DNA from: SAR116 cluster bacterium AG-447-A06
GTDB taxonomy: Bacteria; Pseudomonadota; Alphaproteobacteria; Puniceispirillales; Puniceispirillaceae
Direction: 5' to 3'
NCBI GenBank assembly: GCA_003212345.1
Contig: QCPZ01000010.1
Coordinates: 1-49,188, forward strand
Length of the DNA stretch: 49,188 nucleotides
In this document: positions 9,011 to 16,839 of the stretch, in pieces
Numbering within the stretch: position 1 is the first letter of the stretch
Layout of the letters: every line of letters begins with the position of its first letter
Notes under the pieces: generated by a model
Database searches by the model: none
What the model saw: only the letters and a program-made list of their open reading frames with translations
What the model was told of the DNA's origin: nothing
Program-made: the position numbers and the translations under genes

Positions 9011-9211
9011 ATGCATAGATGTCCAACTTGCGGCGCGGTCGCTGATCAAAAAGCTCACCCGTTTTGTTCATCTCGCTGCGCTGACGTTGACCTGGGCCGA
9101 TGGTTTAGTGGTAACTACACTATCCCAGCGTTTGATTCGTCTGATGATACAATTGTTGAAACCCTGTTAGCGGGCAGCAATTTGGGACGTCAAGATGTTG
9201 ATGAGTGTTAG
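9011..9211 (+). CDS. yacG: DNA gyrase inhibitor YacG
   Basis: 66 residues. A four-cysteine zinc site (HRCPTCG and [14 protein letters not shown]; Cys4, 7, 19, 23) is the YacG signature. YacG binds GyrB and inhibits supercoiling in E. coli. The ATG at 9011 has a good ribosome binding site (GAGAAGG, 8998-9004 region). A TTG start at 8966 would add 15 residues but is less likely. It is the last protein gene before tRNA-Phe. Confidence 0.93.
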   Translation: MHRCPTCGAVADQKAHPFCSSRCADVDLGRWFSGNYTIPAFDSSDDTIVETLLAGSNLGRQDVDEC

Positions 9212-9369
9212 CTTGGGTGCTAGTCCAGCGAACATTGATTTTTAGTTGAATTCAGGCTAGACACTAGTAGTTCAAGCCGGTATATCCGTCTAAAAAAGCG
9301 CGACGCCTAATCCGGTTGTTATTAATTTGCGCGATATTTTCTACGCAGCACATATTTGTGCCGCATATT

Positions 9370-9445
<76 letters not shown>

Positions 9446-9581
9446 TTTTTTCCTAAGAAAATCAATTAATACAATGCCATATTGTATTTTTTTGGTTTCT
9501 ACCCACCCTTTTATCCACCTCAAAAATAATCTTTTTTTATTTTTATTTTCTCATGGCAGACTGCATTTATGTCACATAGCC

Positions 9582-9641
9582 ATGTACCCATGACTCACAC
9601 TAAACCTGACACCCCTCAGTGGCTCTGTATGGCTGATTAAA
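9582..9641 (+). repeat. interspersed repeat R2, copy 1
   Basis: About 60 nt that closely match 16377-16436. Shared blocks are CCATGTACCCA, CTCACACTAAACCT, ACACCC, TCAGT and CTCTGTATGGC. Here it is immediately followed by R1 copy A. No coding capacity is visible. The family is not one I recognise. Confidence 0.75.
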
Positions 9642-9643
9642 AT

Positions 9644-9707
9644 GGTTACCAGCTATTCCACCTACGTACCTATTATATATGTGCTGTTACATAGATTAGG
9701 TGTGATT
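9644..9707 (+). repeat. interspersed repeat R1, copy A (core inverted relative to flank)
   Basis: It begins with the flank GGTTACCAGCTATT, followed by a 44-nt core bounded by the inverted ends CACCTA/TAGGTG. The core is AT-rich and, on the opposite strand, contains GTAACAGCACATATATAATA, exactly shared with copy B. Relative to the GGTTACC flank the core is in the opposite orientation from copies B and C. It lies 7 nt beyond the stop of the membrane-protein gene at 9714. Confidence 0.8.
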
Positions 9708-9713
9708 AAAATA

Positions 9714-10094
9714 TTATTCGTGTTCACCACCATTGGCTCTGCCTACACCGCCAAAATAGAGCGGCTTGCGTTTGGCTGTTTCAAACACACCCACTGTAGC
9801 AAATACGCCAGCAAGCAAGACAGCATGGATTGCCGCACTTACGCCAAACACCAAAATTGACCCCATCCACATACTGAAGACAACACACCACATCCATGCC
9901 AGAATCTGCATCACAAGATGCCTCGTGTTATTGTCAGGTATGTGGGACAGCGGGTTACGACGGCTATCCATCACCAAATTATATAGGTTAATAATTTGAG
10001 GTCTCCGCCCGTTTGCGATGTCGGATAAAAGTCGTTCGACTTTGAAAAAGGGCAAGAGCAATACAAAGGTCAAGTTTATTAATATACGATACAT
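9714..10094 (-). CDS. small membrane protein, unknown function
   Basis: 126 residues. There is a hydrophobic N-terminal segment (residues about 5-18), a polar stretch, then two close transmembrane segments (residues about 65-105, rich in W/V/A with WMWCVVFSMWMG and SAAIHAVLLAGVFATVGVF). The C-terminus is polar with GGVGRANGGEHE. The ATG at 10094 has a good ribosome binding site (GAAGGAATAGG upstream on the minus strand). I do not recognise a family. The gene follows tRNA-Phe in the AT-rich region, and its 3' end abuts repeat R1. Confidence 0.65.
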   Translation of the reverse strand: MYRILINLTFVLLLPFFKVERLLSDIANGRRPQIINLYNLVMDSRRNPLSHIPDNNTRHLVMQILAWMWCVVFSMWMGSILVFGVSAAIHAVLLAGVFATVGVFETAKRKPLYFGGVGRANGGEHE

Positions 10095-10235
10095 AGAACC
10101 TATTCCTTCAATAACTTATCCGCACTGGGATTACTTCCGTGTGATTCAAAGGCTTGAGCGAGCTGTTGTCTGTAAAATTTTTCATCGATATAAATAGAGC
10201 GGCTGCGCTGACATCTATCGGTTGCTATCTGTCAC

Positions 10236-10331
10236 TCAGAGGTCGTACATTTCGCGGCGAATTCGGCGTAAATATTTGATACTCTCAACAACGAATAGTG
10301 CAAAAATAATTGAAATCATCAGATTTCCCAT
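10236..10331 (-). CDS. 31-residue membrane microprotein
   Basis: ATG 10331 to TGA 10236. The protein begins MGNLMISIIFALFVVES (one transmembrane helix) and ends in a strongly basic stretch (KYLRRIRREMYDL), which fits a membrane-anchored microprotein with a cytosolic positive tail. The ribosome binding site is excellent (GGAGG, 7 nt upstream of ATG), which is the main reason to believe it. It lies between the 126-residue membrane protein and the dioxygenase, all on the minus strand. No function is known. Confidence 0.5.
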   Translation of the reverse strand: MGNLMISIIFALFVVESIKYLRRIRREMYDL

Positions 10332-10722
10332 AATTTCCTCCAGTTTACTCGTCTGAAAGACTACAATAGCAAAAAAACAACTATGCCGCGAAATCGTGAT
10401 GCGAACTAGATTTTAAATAACACAATACAAGTGCAGTTTTTGCATCACCAAAAAATGTGGGCGACCAATAAACTTATGGCGGATGAGAACATAAAGTCCC
10501 ATATATATAGTAAAAACAATTATTTATAAATATTTTTAGTTTGTGTTTTTTATTTGAGCTGCTATGCTTGCCAACAGTTGAGCATGAGTACTCAACGTCT
10601 AGGCATCGGTTAAGCCGTAATCTAAATGCTGCAATGTGGTCCCGTCCGCCGCCACCGCTCAAAAAGCGCCACGCTCCAAAAAACGTTAACTTGATTTATC
10701 TGTGCAGGTTTACCTTGTTATT
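10332..10722. other. intergenic stretch, no supported gene
   Basis: About 390 nt, very AT-rich in its left half and GC-rich near 10620-10680. It holds an inverted repeat GTTGAG/CTCAAC (about 10576-10595) and, on the minus strand, a weak AGCG/CGCT hairpin followed by five T (about 10659-10675) that could end the dioxygenase transcript. Open frames on both strands (for example 10474-10662) lack coding character. Confidence 0.4.
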
Positions 10723-11793
10723 TTATGGGTAGAGAGGCGCGGTCAACTTTTGTCCTACAACCCTTATTCCACCCCGCTTACGACTGCCAATTTTAACTGA
10801 ACCATATCTCTCGCTGAAGATTGGTGGCAGTGGTCTTCCATTAGGTGAGACAATCCAGAGTCTTAACAAATGCCGCTTTCTTTCCTCGTCTGGCCAATCT
10901 TCAAAATCAGTTCGGTCATGTAGTATTTGATGATTATGTAAAATCTGAATGTCACCAGGTTTAAATTCCATGTGAAGGTTGATAGCAGAATCGTTTGCCA
11001 ATTGATCAAACATATTCAGCGCTTGAGTTTGTATTTCAGTCAGCGCAGGCACTGCTGGGAATCGACGTGCGGACTCTATATACCGACGAGTATAAAGCGT
11101 CGATAAACGGCCTCTGAACCAGTTAAATATCGGCATGCGGTAGTAACCGAGTTGTCCTGACGGAATTTCACCACGACGATCAGTTTCAATTGGCATAAAC
11201 AAAGCTTCTGCTAGGTCAGGTCGCTCCTTACACATTTCATTAAAAATAGTTACTGAGGAGACAATGCTGGATAGGCCACCTGACTTTGCCGTCTTCAAAC
11301 ATAAAAGAAAAACTAGATCGCAACTATCGGTGTGATAAGTTTGGCGCACATTAGTTTGATAAATTCTTACGTTTGGATCTTTGTGATCAAGCCCAACATC
11401 CTTGATGTGTCCAATGACATGACCTTTAGCATTTTGTGGAAGCGTGTGACCAAAATGGGAGCCAATACCAGCATAGATGATTGCATTCTCTTCTATGTGA
11501 TATTGGTCTACGTCGAGGCCCCTTAGTAAGGTAAAACCTCTTCCCTCCAAAAGCTCTTTCTGAATTAAATCAAATTTTTTGGATAAATTTGGAAGAACAA
11601 AATCAGTTTTCTTTATGTCTTCTATCTTTATTTTTTTTTCTTTGACGCTCCTCATCGCAGCATCAAGTTCTAATTTTTCACTTTGAGAAAAAAACTTGAT
11701 CCAATCGGTTGAATCGAGCAAATCGCGCCCATACCACGCCGACTGTCCCGTAATCAGTTCCTTCGGCATGGATAAACTTTTATTTAGTGACAT
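10723..11793 (-). CDS. TauD/TfdA-family Fe(II)/2-oxoglutarate-dependent dioxygenase
   Basis: 356 residues. The facial triad is His154 and Asp156 in QTYHTDSCD and the distal His292 in ILHDR, with Arg307/Arg311 (RKRHLLRLW) able to hold 2-oxoglutarate. FKPGDIQILHNHQILHDR is typical of the TauD/gamma-butyrobetaine-hydroxylase branch. The reaction should be oxygen-dependent hydroxylation with decarboxylation of 2-oxoglutarate. The substrate is not deducible. No signal peptide. It is divergent from an MFS carrier 220 nt away, so the pair may serve uptake and oxidation of one compound (inference). Repeat R3 lies between them. Confidence 0.88.
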   Translation of the reverse strand: MSLNKSLSMPKELITGQSAWYGRDLLDSTDWIKFFSQSEKLELDAAMRSVKEKKIKIEDIKKTDFVLPNLSKKFDLIQKELLEGRGFTLLRGLDVDQYHIEENAIIYAGIGSHFGHTLPQNAKGHVIGHIKDVGLDHKDPNVRIYQTNVRQTYHTDSCDLVFLLCLKTAKSGGLSSIVSSVTIFNEMCKERPDLAEALFMPIETDRRGEIPSGQLGYYRMPIFNWFRGRLSTLYTRRYIESARRFPAVPALTEIQTQALNMFDQLANDSAINLHMEFKPGDIQILHNHQILHDRTDFEDWPDEERKRHLLRLWIVSPNGRPLPPIFSERYGSVKIGSRKRGGIRVVGQKLTAPLYP

Positions 11794-11841
11794 TAGTTTT
11801 TGCCTTTTTATTTACCAATAGAGCGTATCATTTTCCTCTCA

Positions 11842-11938
11842 ATCCGCCAACCAATCAAGTATACCGCCGATCCGAGACGCAAGGCCCGGCCATTCTAAGT
11901 CCCACCCCCTTCAACAAAGTCCAAAGCTGAAGGAAATT
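11842..11938 (+). repeat. interspersed repeat R3, copy 1
   Basis: About 95 nt similar to 19532-19612. Shared blocks are CCGCCAACCAATCAA, GAGACGCAAG and CCAAAGCTGA. It sits in the divergent promoter region between the dioxygenase and the MFS gene, in the same orientation as copy 2. Not recognised as a known element. Confidence 0.7.
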
Positions 11939-12012
11939 TTAAGTTTAGTATGGGCCTTTACCCATGACTATATATCTTGACGGTATCATTCACCCATGAA
12001 ATCTTTTCTATA

Positions 12013-13320
12013 ATGTTTGCAGCACGTTTAAACATCACTCTAAAATCCCACTGTCATTATGGGTGGGTAATGGCATTTCTTGCGTTCCTCACAACAGTCT
12101 TTTCCTCCACGGCTTTAACCACACCATCAATCATACTCCTCTCCATAGCTGAACATCATGGATGGAAAATCTCAGATGTAAGCAAGGCACTGGCATTAAT
12201 GTTTGTAGTACTTGCAATGATGGCGCCCTTTGGTAGCGCTTTGATGCTGAGGATTGGTGTAATAAAAGTTGTTATTCTATCCGGAGTGTTGATGGTTTCA
12301 GGCTTGATAATCACGATTTTCGCGTCAGAAAAATGGCATTTGCTTGTTGGGATAGGTGCATTACTGGGAACCGCAAGTGGCATTCTTGGCCTTGGCTTAT
12401 CTGCAACAATAGCCATTAGATGGTTTGAGGAAAAAAGAGGACTAGTAGTTGGAATATTAACTTCAGCATTTGCTGCTGGTCAGTTAATTTTTGTGCCGTT
12501 CATTGGCTGGTTGACAACAATTGCTGATTGGCGTTTTGCCATTCTGCCTGCCACCATGGGGTCAATAACATGCGTGATCTTGTTTTTTTGTTTTGGGAAA
12601 AATTGGCCTGCTGACCTTGGTTTGAAACCATATGGTGCTCTGAGAATTTTTACTCCACCTCAGAACACCTTGGACAATCCATTTAAAAATAGCTTCAATA
12701 AATTAACAGATGCTCTGTTTCACCCCGGATTTTGGATTTTAGCGATAACATTTTTTATCTGTGGACTGACCTCAAATGGGCTAGTCACTCAACATTTTAT
12801 TCCCTTTTGTTCTGACAATAATGTTGGGATAATTGCCGCATCATCATATTTAGCTTTAATGGGAGTTTTTAACTTTTTGGGAACTACAGGATCAGGGTGG
12901 CTTTCTGATCGTTTTGATAATTTCAACTTATTAGCTACCTACTATGGTTTCAGAGGCTTATCACTACTCTATTTGCCTTATAGCAGTTTTGATGCGTTAT
13001 CATTAAGTATCTGGGCATTGTTTTTTGGGTTAGATTTTATCGCAACAGTTCCACCAACGGTTAAATTGTCGGGCAAGTTCTTCGGGCCTGTGGATGGCCC
13101 CATTATTTTTGGGTGGATTTTTGCTTTCCACCAACTTGGCGCAGCAGTTGCTGCGTTCGGCGCGGGCGTAAGCAGGGACATCCTGTTGACCTATAACCCA
13201 GCATTTTTCTCTGCGGGAGTGGTATCCATCCTTGCAACAATTTTGATAATTGTTTTTAAACACATTCGTCGTGACACATTTGGCAATAACAACACAACAG
13301 TAACCCGCGTCAATTCTTAA
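12013..13320 (+). CDS. MFS transporter, monocarboxylate/oxalate-formate-type
   Basis: 435 residues with twelve predicted membrane segments. The N-terminal HCHYGWVMAFLAF is typical of the monocarboxylate/OFA-like branch, and SGWLSDRFD is the motif-A-like loop between segments 8 and 9. IRWFEEKRGLVVGILTSAFAAG is the segment 4-5 signature region. The ATG at 12013 is preferred over a TTG at 11977. Likely role: proton-coupled uptake or exchange of a small organic acid. It is divergent from the TauD gene. The substrate is unknown. Confidence 0.85.
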   Translation: MFAARLNITLKSHCHYGWVMAFLAFLTTVFSSTALTTPSIILLSIAEHHGWKISDVSKALALMFVVLAMMAPFGSALMLRIGVIKVVILSGVLMVSGLIITIFASEKWHLLVGIGALLGTASGILGLGLSATIAIRWFEEKRGLVVGILTSAFAAGQLIFVPFIGWLTTIADWRFAILPATMGSITCVILFFCFGKNWPADLGLKPYGALRIFTPPQNTLDNPFKNSFNKLTDALFHPGFWILAITFFICGLTSNGLVTQHFIPFCSDNNVGIIAASSYLALMGVFNFLGTTGSGWLSDRFDNFNLLATYYGFRGLSLLYLPYSSFDALSLSIWALFFGLDFIATVPPTVKLSGKFFGPVDGPIIFGWIFAFHQLGAAVAAFGAGVSRDILLTYNPAFFSAGVVSILATILIIVFKHIRRDTFGNNNTTVTRVNS

Positions 13321-13459
13321 TTGGATACACATATCCTTATCTTTATCAGTATAGAGTAAGTGACAAATTTAGTTGTCTATGGTGACGGGTCCATGAGTAG
13401 CTAATGTGGTCAGTTGCTATTTTTAATGGATAGCCTATGTATGGCGGTTTTATTTGGGA

Positions 13460-13792
13460 TTAGCTTGCTTCCCAATACTCTGAAGTAACGCCTCTGTAAG
13501 CAGTAACTTTAATTGTGGCATTCTGAAAAACATGTTTTTCAACTTCTTGCCAAATTGGAAGGCATTTGTTAAGTGCTTCAGGATTTTTATATTTGAAGAT
13601 CACGAACCTCATTAGCTTGCTATCTTTATTCCAAATATGGCCCTTTTCATAAGATAAAAGGCCAGCAGCAAATAATCGTTTCAAAAAGGCAGGACCATCC
13701 TTTTCCCACCGTTGGTCTATAAGTGCAGCATCACCTTCACTCGCAAAGGTCTGCAATGTTATATTTGTAAGCAAGCTATTTTCCTTATCCAT
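13460..13792 (-). CDS. small protein, probable dimeric alpha+beta barrel
   Basis: 110 residues. The C-terminal half (LMRFVIFKYKNPEALNKC, IWQEVEKHVF, VTAYRGVTSEYWE) lines up by eye with the paralog at 16029 (LMFGNWLEYSDMEAFKAC, IW, SYRGQVFQDW), so the two are probably distant members of one family. Antibiotic-biosynthesis-monooxygenase-like folds have this length and pattern, but no catalytic claim is possible. A GAGAGG ribosome binding site precedes the ATG at 13792. Confidence 0.6.
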   Translation of the reverse strand: MDKENSLLTNITLQTFASEGDAALIDQRWEKDGPAFLKRLFAAGLLSYEKGHIWNKDSKLMRFVIFKYKNPEALNKCLPIWQEVEKHVFQNATIKVTAYRGVTSEYWEAS

Positions 13793-13880
13793 AAAACCTC
13801 TCTACAACAAAATTTCCAGAATACTCATTTGAACTGAATGCCTTATTTCACCGTCTAAATATAACCAATTTAATTAATTT

Positions 13881-14001
13881 CCATAATCCCCTGGATAGGA
13901 TTGCTTGCACGTATGGATTTTGCAATAGGGATTTAGTGACTAATCAACTACCCAACCCACACATCTCCTGATAGCATCACCATAATGAACAAGTCTTAAT
14001 A
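13881..14001 (+). repeat. interspersed repeat R4, copy 1
   Basis: About 120 nt similar to 28803-28922. Matching blocks are CCATAATCC, GGATAGGATTGC / GAATAGGATTGC, GCAATAGG, CTACCCAAC, ACATCTCCT and GAACAAG. The right half also matches 23053-23102 on the other strand. It lies between the two small barrel genes, just before the ribosome binding site of the gene at 14027. Confidence 0.75.
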
Positions 14002-14026
14002 AAAAATAGAAAGAGAGAAGAAAGTC

Positions 14027-14332
14027 ATGACCGAGGGAGTGGAATTCTGTGCATTTCTGACAACACGTTATTTGAATAGCAAGCTAATGGGTCCAGCGCA
14101 CGATTGGGTGGCGGCTAATATGCCCGAATTACCCCGGGGATTAATTAGAATGAGGTCTTTTCATATGGCTCCAGATAGGGGCATGACAATTATGTGGTTT
14201 AACAATCAAAAAAACTTAGATGAGGCTTTTCCCGGATTAAAAGAATTCCAAAAAGCCTTGGCCTCAAGATTTGAGGCTCGCTGTGATGCCCAAAAAGGTA
14301 TTACGAGCAAGGAGTTTGATTTTGGTGACTAA
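14027..14332 (+). CDS. small cytoplasmic protein, possible alpha+beta barrel
   Basis: 101 residues with no signal peptide. VEFCAFLTTRYL, MRSFHMAPDRGMTIMWFN and LDEAFPGLKEFQKALA alternate strands and helices in the manner of dimeric ferredoxin-like barrels, as do its neighbours. A clear ribosome binding site (AGAGAGAAG) precedes the ATG. No family is recognised. Repeat R1 copy B follows its stop after 22 nt. Confidence 0.55.
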   Translation: MTEGVEFCAFLTTRYLNSKLMGPAHDWVAANMPELPRGLIRMRSFHMAPDRGMTIMWFNNQKNLDEAFPGLKEFQKALASRFEARCDAQKGITSKEFDFGD

Positions 14333-14354
14333 TAAAAAATAAGTTTAATAAAAT

Positions 14355-14416
14355 GGTTACCAGCTATTTCACCTAATCGGTGTAACAGCACATATATAAT
14401 AAGTACTAAGGTGGGT
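14355..14416 (+). repeat. interspersed repeat R1, copy B
   Basis: It consists of flank GGTTACCAGCTATTT, then a 44-nt core bounded by CACCT/AGGTG containing GTAACAGCACATATATAATA. It ends in GGTGGGT directly before the ATG of the next gene, so the repeat appears to supply that gene's ribosome binding region (AAGGTGGG). Confidence 0.8.
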
Positions 14417-14785
14417 ATGAAAAGCTTCTTTATCAAATTTAATGTTATGTGGCTCGGTGGCCTTTTCTTTCTCATGCTCTTTCTTTCGGCGATACAACAC
14501 AGTGCGCGGTTTTCGCCGAGCGACTCGCTAATGTGGTCCACAAAATATCTGGACGGTATCTTGGTCGGTGTCGTGATGATGGGGTTGCTGTTGCTTGCAA
14601 TGCTTAGCTGGTGCTGCGCGCTCTGGAGAAGCTGGAAGTTAACCAAATCTGATAGGTTGTTTAGCACACAGAGGTTGGCCGTGTTTGGCTACCTTTTAGG
14701 AGCGCCGATATTTTTGAAATTCACTGGGATTTATTGGCTGTCAGCAATGCGGGTTTTTACTGATAGATTGGTTCATGTAATCTGA
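14417..14785 (+). CDS. small membrane protein, unknown function
   Basis: 122 residues. Three hydrophobic segments are visible at residues about 8-25, 45-70 and 90-108, separated by basic or polar loops (LWRSWKLTKSDRLFSTQR). The ATG at 14417 is preferred over a GTG at 14411 because AAGGTGG lies at the right distance. The ribosome binding site is the tail of repeat R1. No recognised family. Confidence 0.6.
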   Translation: MKSFFIKFNVMWLGGLFFLMLFLSAIQHSARFSPSDSLMWSTKYLDGILVGVVMMGLLLLAMLSWCCALWRSWKLTKSDRLFSTQRLAVFGYLLGAPIFLKFTGIYWLSAMRVFTDRLVHVI

Positions 14786-15221
14786 TGATGGGGATTATCA
14801 AACACACACCCACTACCCAACCGACACTCTACTCTCACATCTGTTTTAGACTCGATTTACTATCTTTAGAAGCGTAGTGCAAGTTTTGCACAGCCATTAG
14901 AGATTTATAACTCTATGACGCACCATCTTCTTTGGGCATACATTAAACACAAGATAGTGTCCTCTCAGATCGATATCTTGTTTCTCCGTTGATAGAGCTA
15001 CCCCTCTGGCATTTTCCCCGTCAGAGGGGCTCCCCTTATTGCCGCAGAAAAAATTATTTGAAAGAAACGCAGAAAGCTTGGGGTAACAGAAATAAAATGA
15101 ACTTGATTACGTGTAACAGCGTAAATTCACAAAAATGATATATTTTTGTAACAAGTTTTGAATACCATAGCACCCTACAAAAGGAAGCGAGAAAATAAGT
15201 TCACAACAGAAAGGAACCAAA
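14786..15221. other. intergenic stretch with hairpins, no supported gene
   Basis: 436 nt. Two inverted repeats stand out: GTGCAA-gtt-TTGCAC (14877-14891) and the strong GC-rich stem CCCCTCTG/CAGAGGGG (15001-15008 with 15022-15029). Neither is followed by a T-run, so these could be attenuators, rho-dependent ends or a small RNA rather than classical terminators. A fragment near 14808-14840 (CACTACCCAACC) weakly resembles the right half of R4. The last 100 nt should hold the promoter of the next gene. Confidence 0.45.
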
Positions 15222-15515
15222 GTGTTATTTTACGTTAAATATCAAGTAGACCGTGACAAACAATCTGATACGCAAGCCTTTTTTGCTAATATGAGCGAAG
15301 AAGAGCGGGTAAAAGAGATCCCAGATGGTGTCAATCTTGTCGGACGCTGGCATGATTTACCCAACGGCTGGGGAGTGGCAATCGTTGAAGCAGAATCGCA
15401 AGAGGCGTTGACTGGTTGGGCAATGTCTTGGTCAGGTGCCTGCACTTTCCCAGTAATTACACCTGTGGTTGACGATGATACCGGAACCAAACTGCTCAAA
15501 CAAATGCAGGAATGA
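15222..15515 (+). CDS. DUF3303-like small protein (dimeric alpha+beta barrel)
   Basis: 97 residues from GTG 15222 with AAAGGA upstream. MLFYVKYQVDRDKQSD, VNLVGRWHDLPNGWGVAIVEAES and WAMSWSGACTFPVITPVVDD follow the DUF3303 pattern (a short barrel with a G.W.D..NG.GV.IVEA core). Members have no proven activity. Part of the small-barrel cluster at 13.4-17.2 kb. Confidence 0.7.
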   Translation: MLFYVKYQVDRDKQSDTQAFFANMSEEERVKEIPDGVNLVGRWHDLPNGWGVAIVEAESQEALTGWAMSWSGACTFPVITPVVDDDTGTKLLKQMQE

Positions 15516-15584
15516 AGTTGCAAAATAAGGTATAGGCATGTCCAGATGCTAGATTAATGATATTACAACAAACCGGAGCAAATT

Positions 15585-15914
15585 ATGTCTTTACACAACA
15601 AGCTAATTCAAATCTGTAATGACAGAGACTTGAGCAGTTACCTTGATATGCTACACGATGATTTCACTGTGGTATTTCACAAATCTGGAAATTCGTTCTC
15701 AAAAGAAGAATGGTCTTCAATGGTAGCTGGTATGTTTGATAACGAGAAATTCGTTTTTGAGTCATCTCGCTGCGTTTATGAAAACAGTGAAATTATGGTT
15801 GACCATAGCTTTATGTCTTATCCAGATGGAACTAGAGAAGCTGTTATGCTGGTTGCAAAACTTAAGGACGGTAAAATACTGCACATAGAAACAGGCGCCA
15901 CATCGTTAGATTAA
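15585..15914 (+). CDS. NTF2/SnoaL-like small protein
   Basis: 109 residues. LHNKLIQICNDRDLSSYLDMLHDDFTVVFHKSGNSFSKEEW and VYENSEIMVDHSFMSYPDG followed by EAVMLVAKLKDGKI fit the cone-shaped NTF2/SnoaL fold (helix, WD or DDF strand, closing strands). Such proteins range from isomerases and cyclases to non-enzymatic scaffolds. No catalytic residues can be assigned. It follows the DUF3303-like gene by 69 nt on the same strand. Confidence 0.65.
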   Translation: MSLHNKLIQICNDRDLSSYLDMLHDDFTVVFHKSGNSFSKEEWSSMVAGMFDNEKFVFESSRCVYENSEIMVDHSFMSYPDGTREAVMLVAKLKDGKILHIETGATSLD

Positions 15915-16028
15915 ATTAGTTTTACTAAGTTCATTAGTTTTGAGCCTAAAAAGTAAGGAAGTCAGAATGGTTTGTTTCAAAAGCAAATGAGCCACCCTTC
16001 AGGCGCCGATAGGAAAGGAATATATCAA

Positions 16029-16361
16029 ATGTCAGAAACCGTAATTAGTTTCACCACCATAGAGTTTCCGAATGAAGAAATGATGGAAAAGACATACGAC
16101 ATATTTCACGAGGAAATGAAGTCATTGGCGGAAAAACTTAGACCTGCGGGTATGATTAGATTTCACTCAAGTCGGCTTTTTCTTCCAGAAGACAAGCTAA
16201 TGTTTGGGAATTGGCTTGAATATAGTGACATGGAAGCGTTTAAAGCATGTGATGCTATTTGGGAAAAGAATGGTGAAGAATTCGCCAAGAAATATGGAGA
16301 CATGTTTTCTGATGTAAAATTTGGGTCTTACCGTGGTCAGGTTTTTCAAGACTGGTCATAG
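16029..16361 (+). CDS. small dimeric alpha+beta barrel protein, intact copy of a tandem duplication
   Basis: 110 residues from the ATG at 16029 (good AAAGGA site; an upstream in-frame ATG at 15972 is unlikely because the similarity to copy 2 fits the 16029 start). TVISFTTIEFPNEEMMEK, KLRPAGMIRFHSSRLFLP, LMFGNWLEYSDMEAFKAC and SYRGQVFQDW suggest an ABM-like barrel. A diverged second copy lies at 16840-17196 with two nonsense codons, and a more distant relative at 13460 on the other strand. No enzymatic function can be stated. Confidence 0.75.
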   Translation: MSETVISFTTIEFPNEEMMEKTYDIFHEEMKSLAEKLRPAGMIRFHSSRLFLPEDKLMFGNWLEYSDMEAFKACDAIWEKNGEEFAKKYGDMFSDVKFGSYRGQVFQDWS

Positions 16362-16376
16362 AGAAATTAACACCTA

Positions 16377-16436
16377 CCCATGTACCCAGGCTCACACTAA
16401 ACCTAACACCCTTCAGTAACTCTGTATGGCGGGTGA
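16377..16436 (+). repeat. interspersed repeat R2, copy 2
   Basis: Matches 9582-9641 over about 60 nt (CCATGTACCCA, CTCACACTAAACCT, ACACCCTTCAGT, CTCTGTATGGC). It lies between the intact barrel gene and the terminator of the histone-like gene. R1 is not attached here. Confidence 0.75.
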
Positions 16437-16464
16437 AAAAGCCCACCAGCGTTAACTGATGGGC
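16436..16464 (-). terminator. rho-independent terminator of the H1-like gene
   Basis: On the minus strand GCCCATCAG and CTGGTGGGC pair (one G-T mismatch, 6-nt loop, 16441-16464) and are followed by TTTTT (16436-16440). It lies 18 nt beyond the H1-like gene's stop. Confidence 0.8.
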
Positions 16465-16481
16465 GGAGTTATGTTTGTGCT

Positions 16482-16745
16482 TTAGCTAACCTGAACTGCA
16501 ATGTAGACACATAATGCAATGATCAGCAGCTTGCCATAGTCCAAGTCAAAAGCTGTGCCCTCACCAAACTTCTCCTCAAAGGCGTTCTTCTGAGGGGCTT
16601 GAGCCAAGGCTGCCTGTGCAACCTTTGGTGCAGCTTTAGCTGGACGACTACTTTTCTTTGTAGCAGCTTTCTTAACGGCTACCTTTTTGGTTGGTGTTTT
16701 CTTTGCTGCTGCCTTCTTCTTCGCTGCTGGTGCTTTCGCCATCAT
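16482..16745 (-). CDS. lysine/alanine-rich histone-H1-like protein with C-terminal membrane segment
   Basis: 87 residues. Residues 1-42 are an H1/AlgP-like tail built of AAKKK, TPTKK, AVKKAATKK repeats, strongly basic and disordered. Then comes an A/P/Q-rich linker (KVAQAALAQAPQ) and, at residues about 70-86, a hydrophobic helix (KLLIIALCVYIAVQVS). Seen directly: basic tail plus a membrane anchor in one small protein. Inferred: it could tether DNA or another polyanion to the membrane. It has a ribosome binding site (GGAGA) and its own terminator, so it is a single-gene unit. It lies between the two copies of the duplicated barrel gene. ATG at 16742 is an equally possible start. Confidence 0.75.
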   Translation of the reverse strand: MMAKAPAAKKKAAAKKTPTKKVAVKKAATKKSSRPAKAAPKVAQAALAQAPQKNAFEEKFGEGTAFDLDYGKLLIIALCVYIAVQVS

Positions 16746-16839
16746 TATGTCTCCATTCGGGTGATATAGAAATCACTTATTATCACTTCATTGAATTGAT
16801 GGCTATCCCTCAGGGGTTGATAGGAGAGGAATATAATAA

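Noticed and set aside
9446-9641. Phage or integrative-element attachment site at tRNA-Phe
   Set aside because: No integrase gene and no repeat of the tRNA 3' end were seen in the window, so only the regional pattern is reported.
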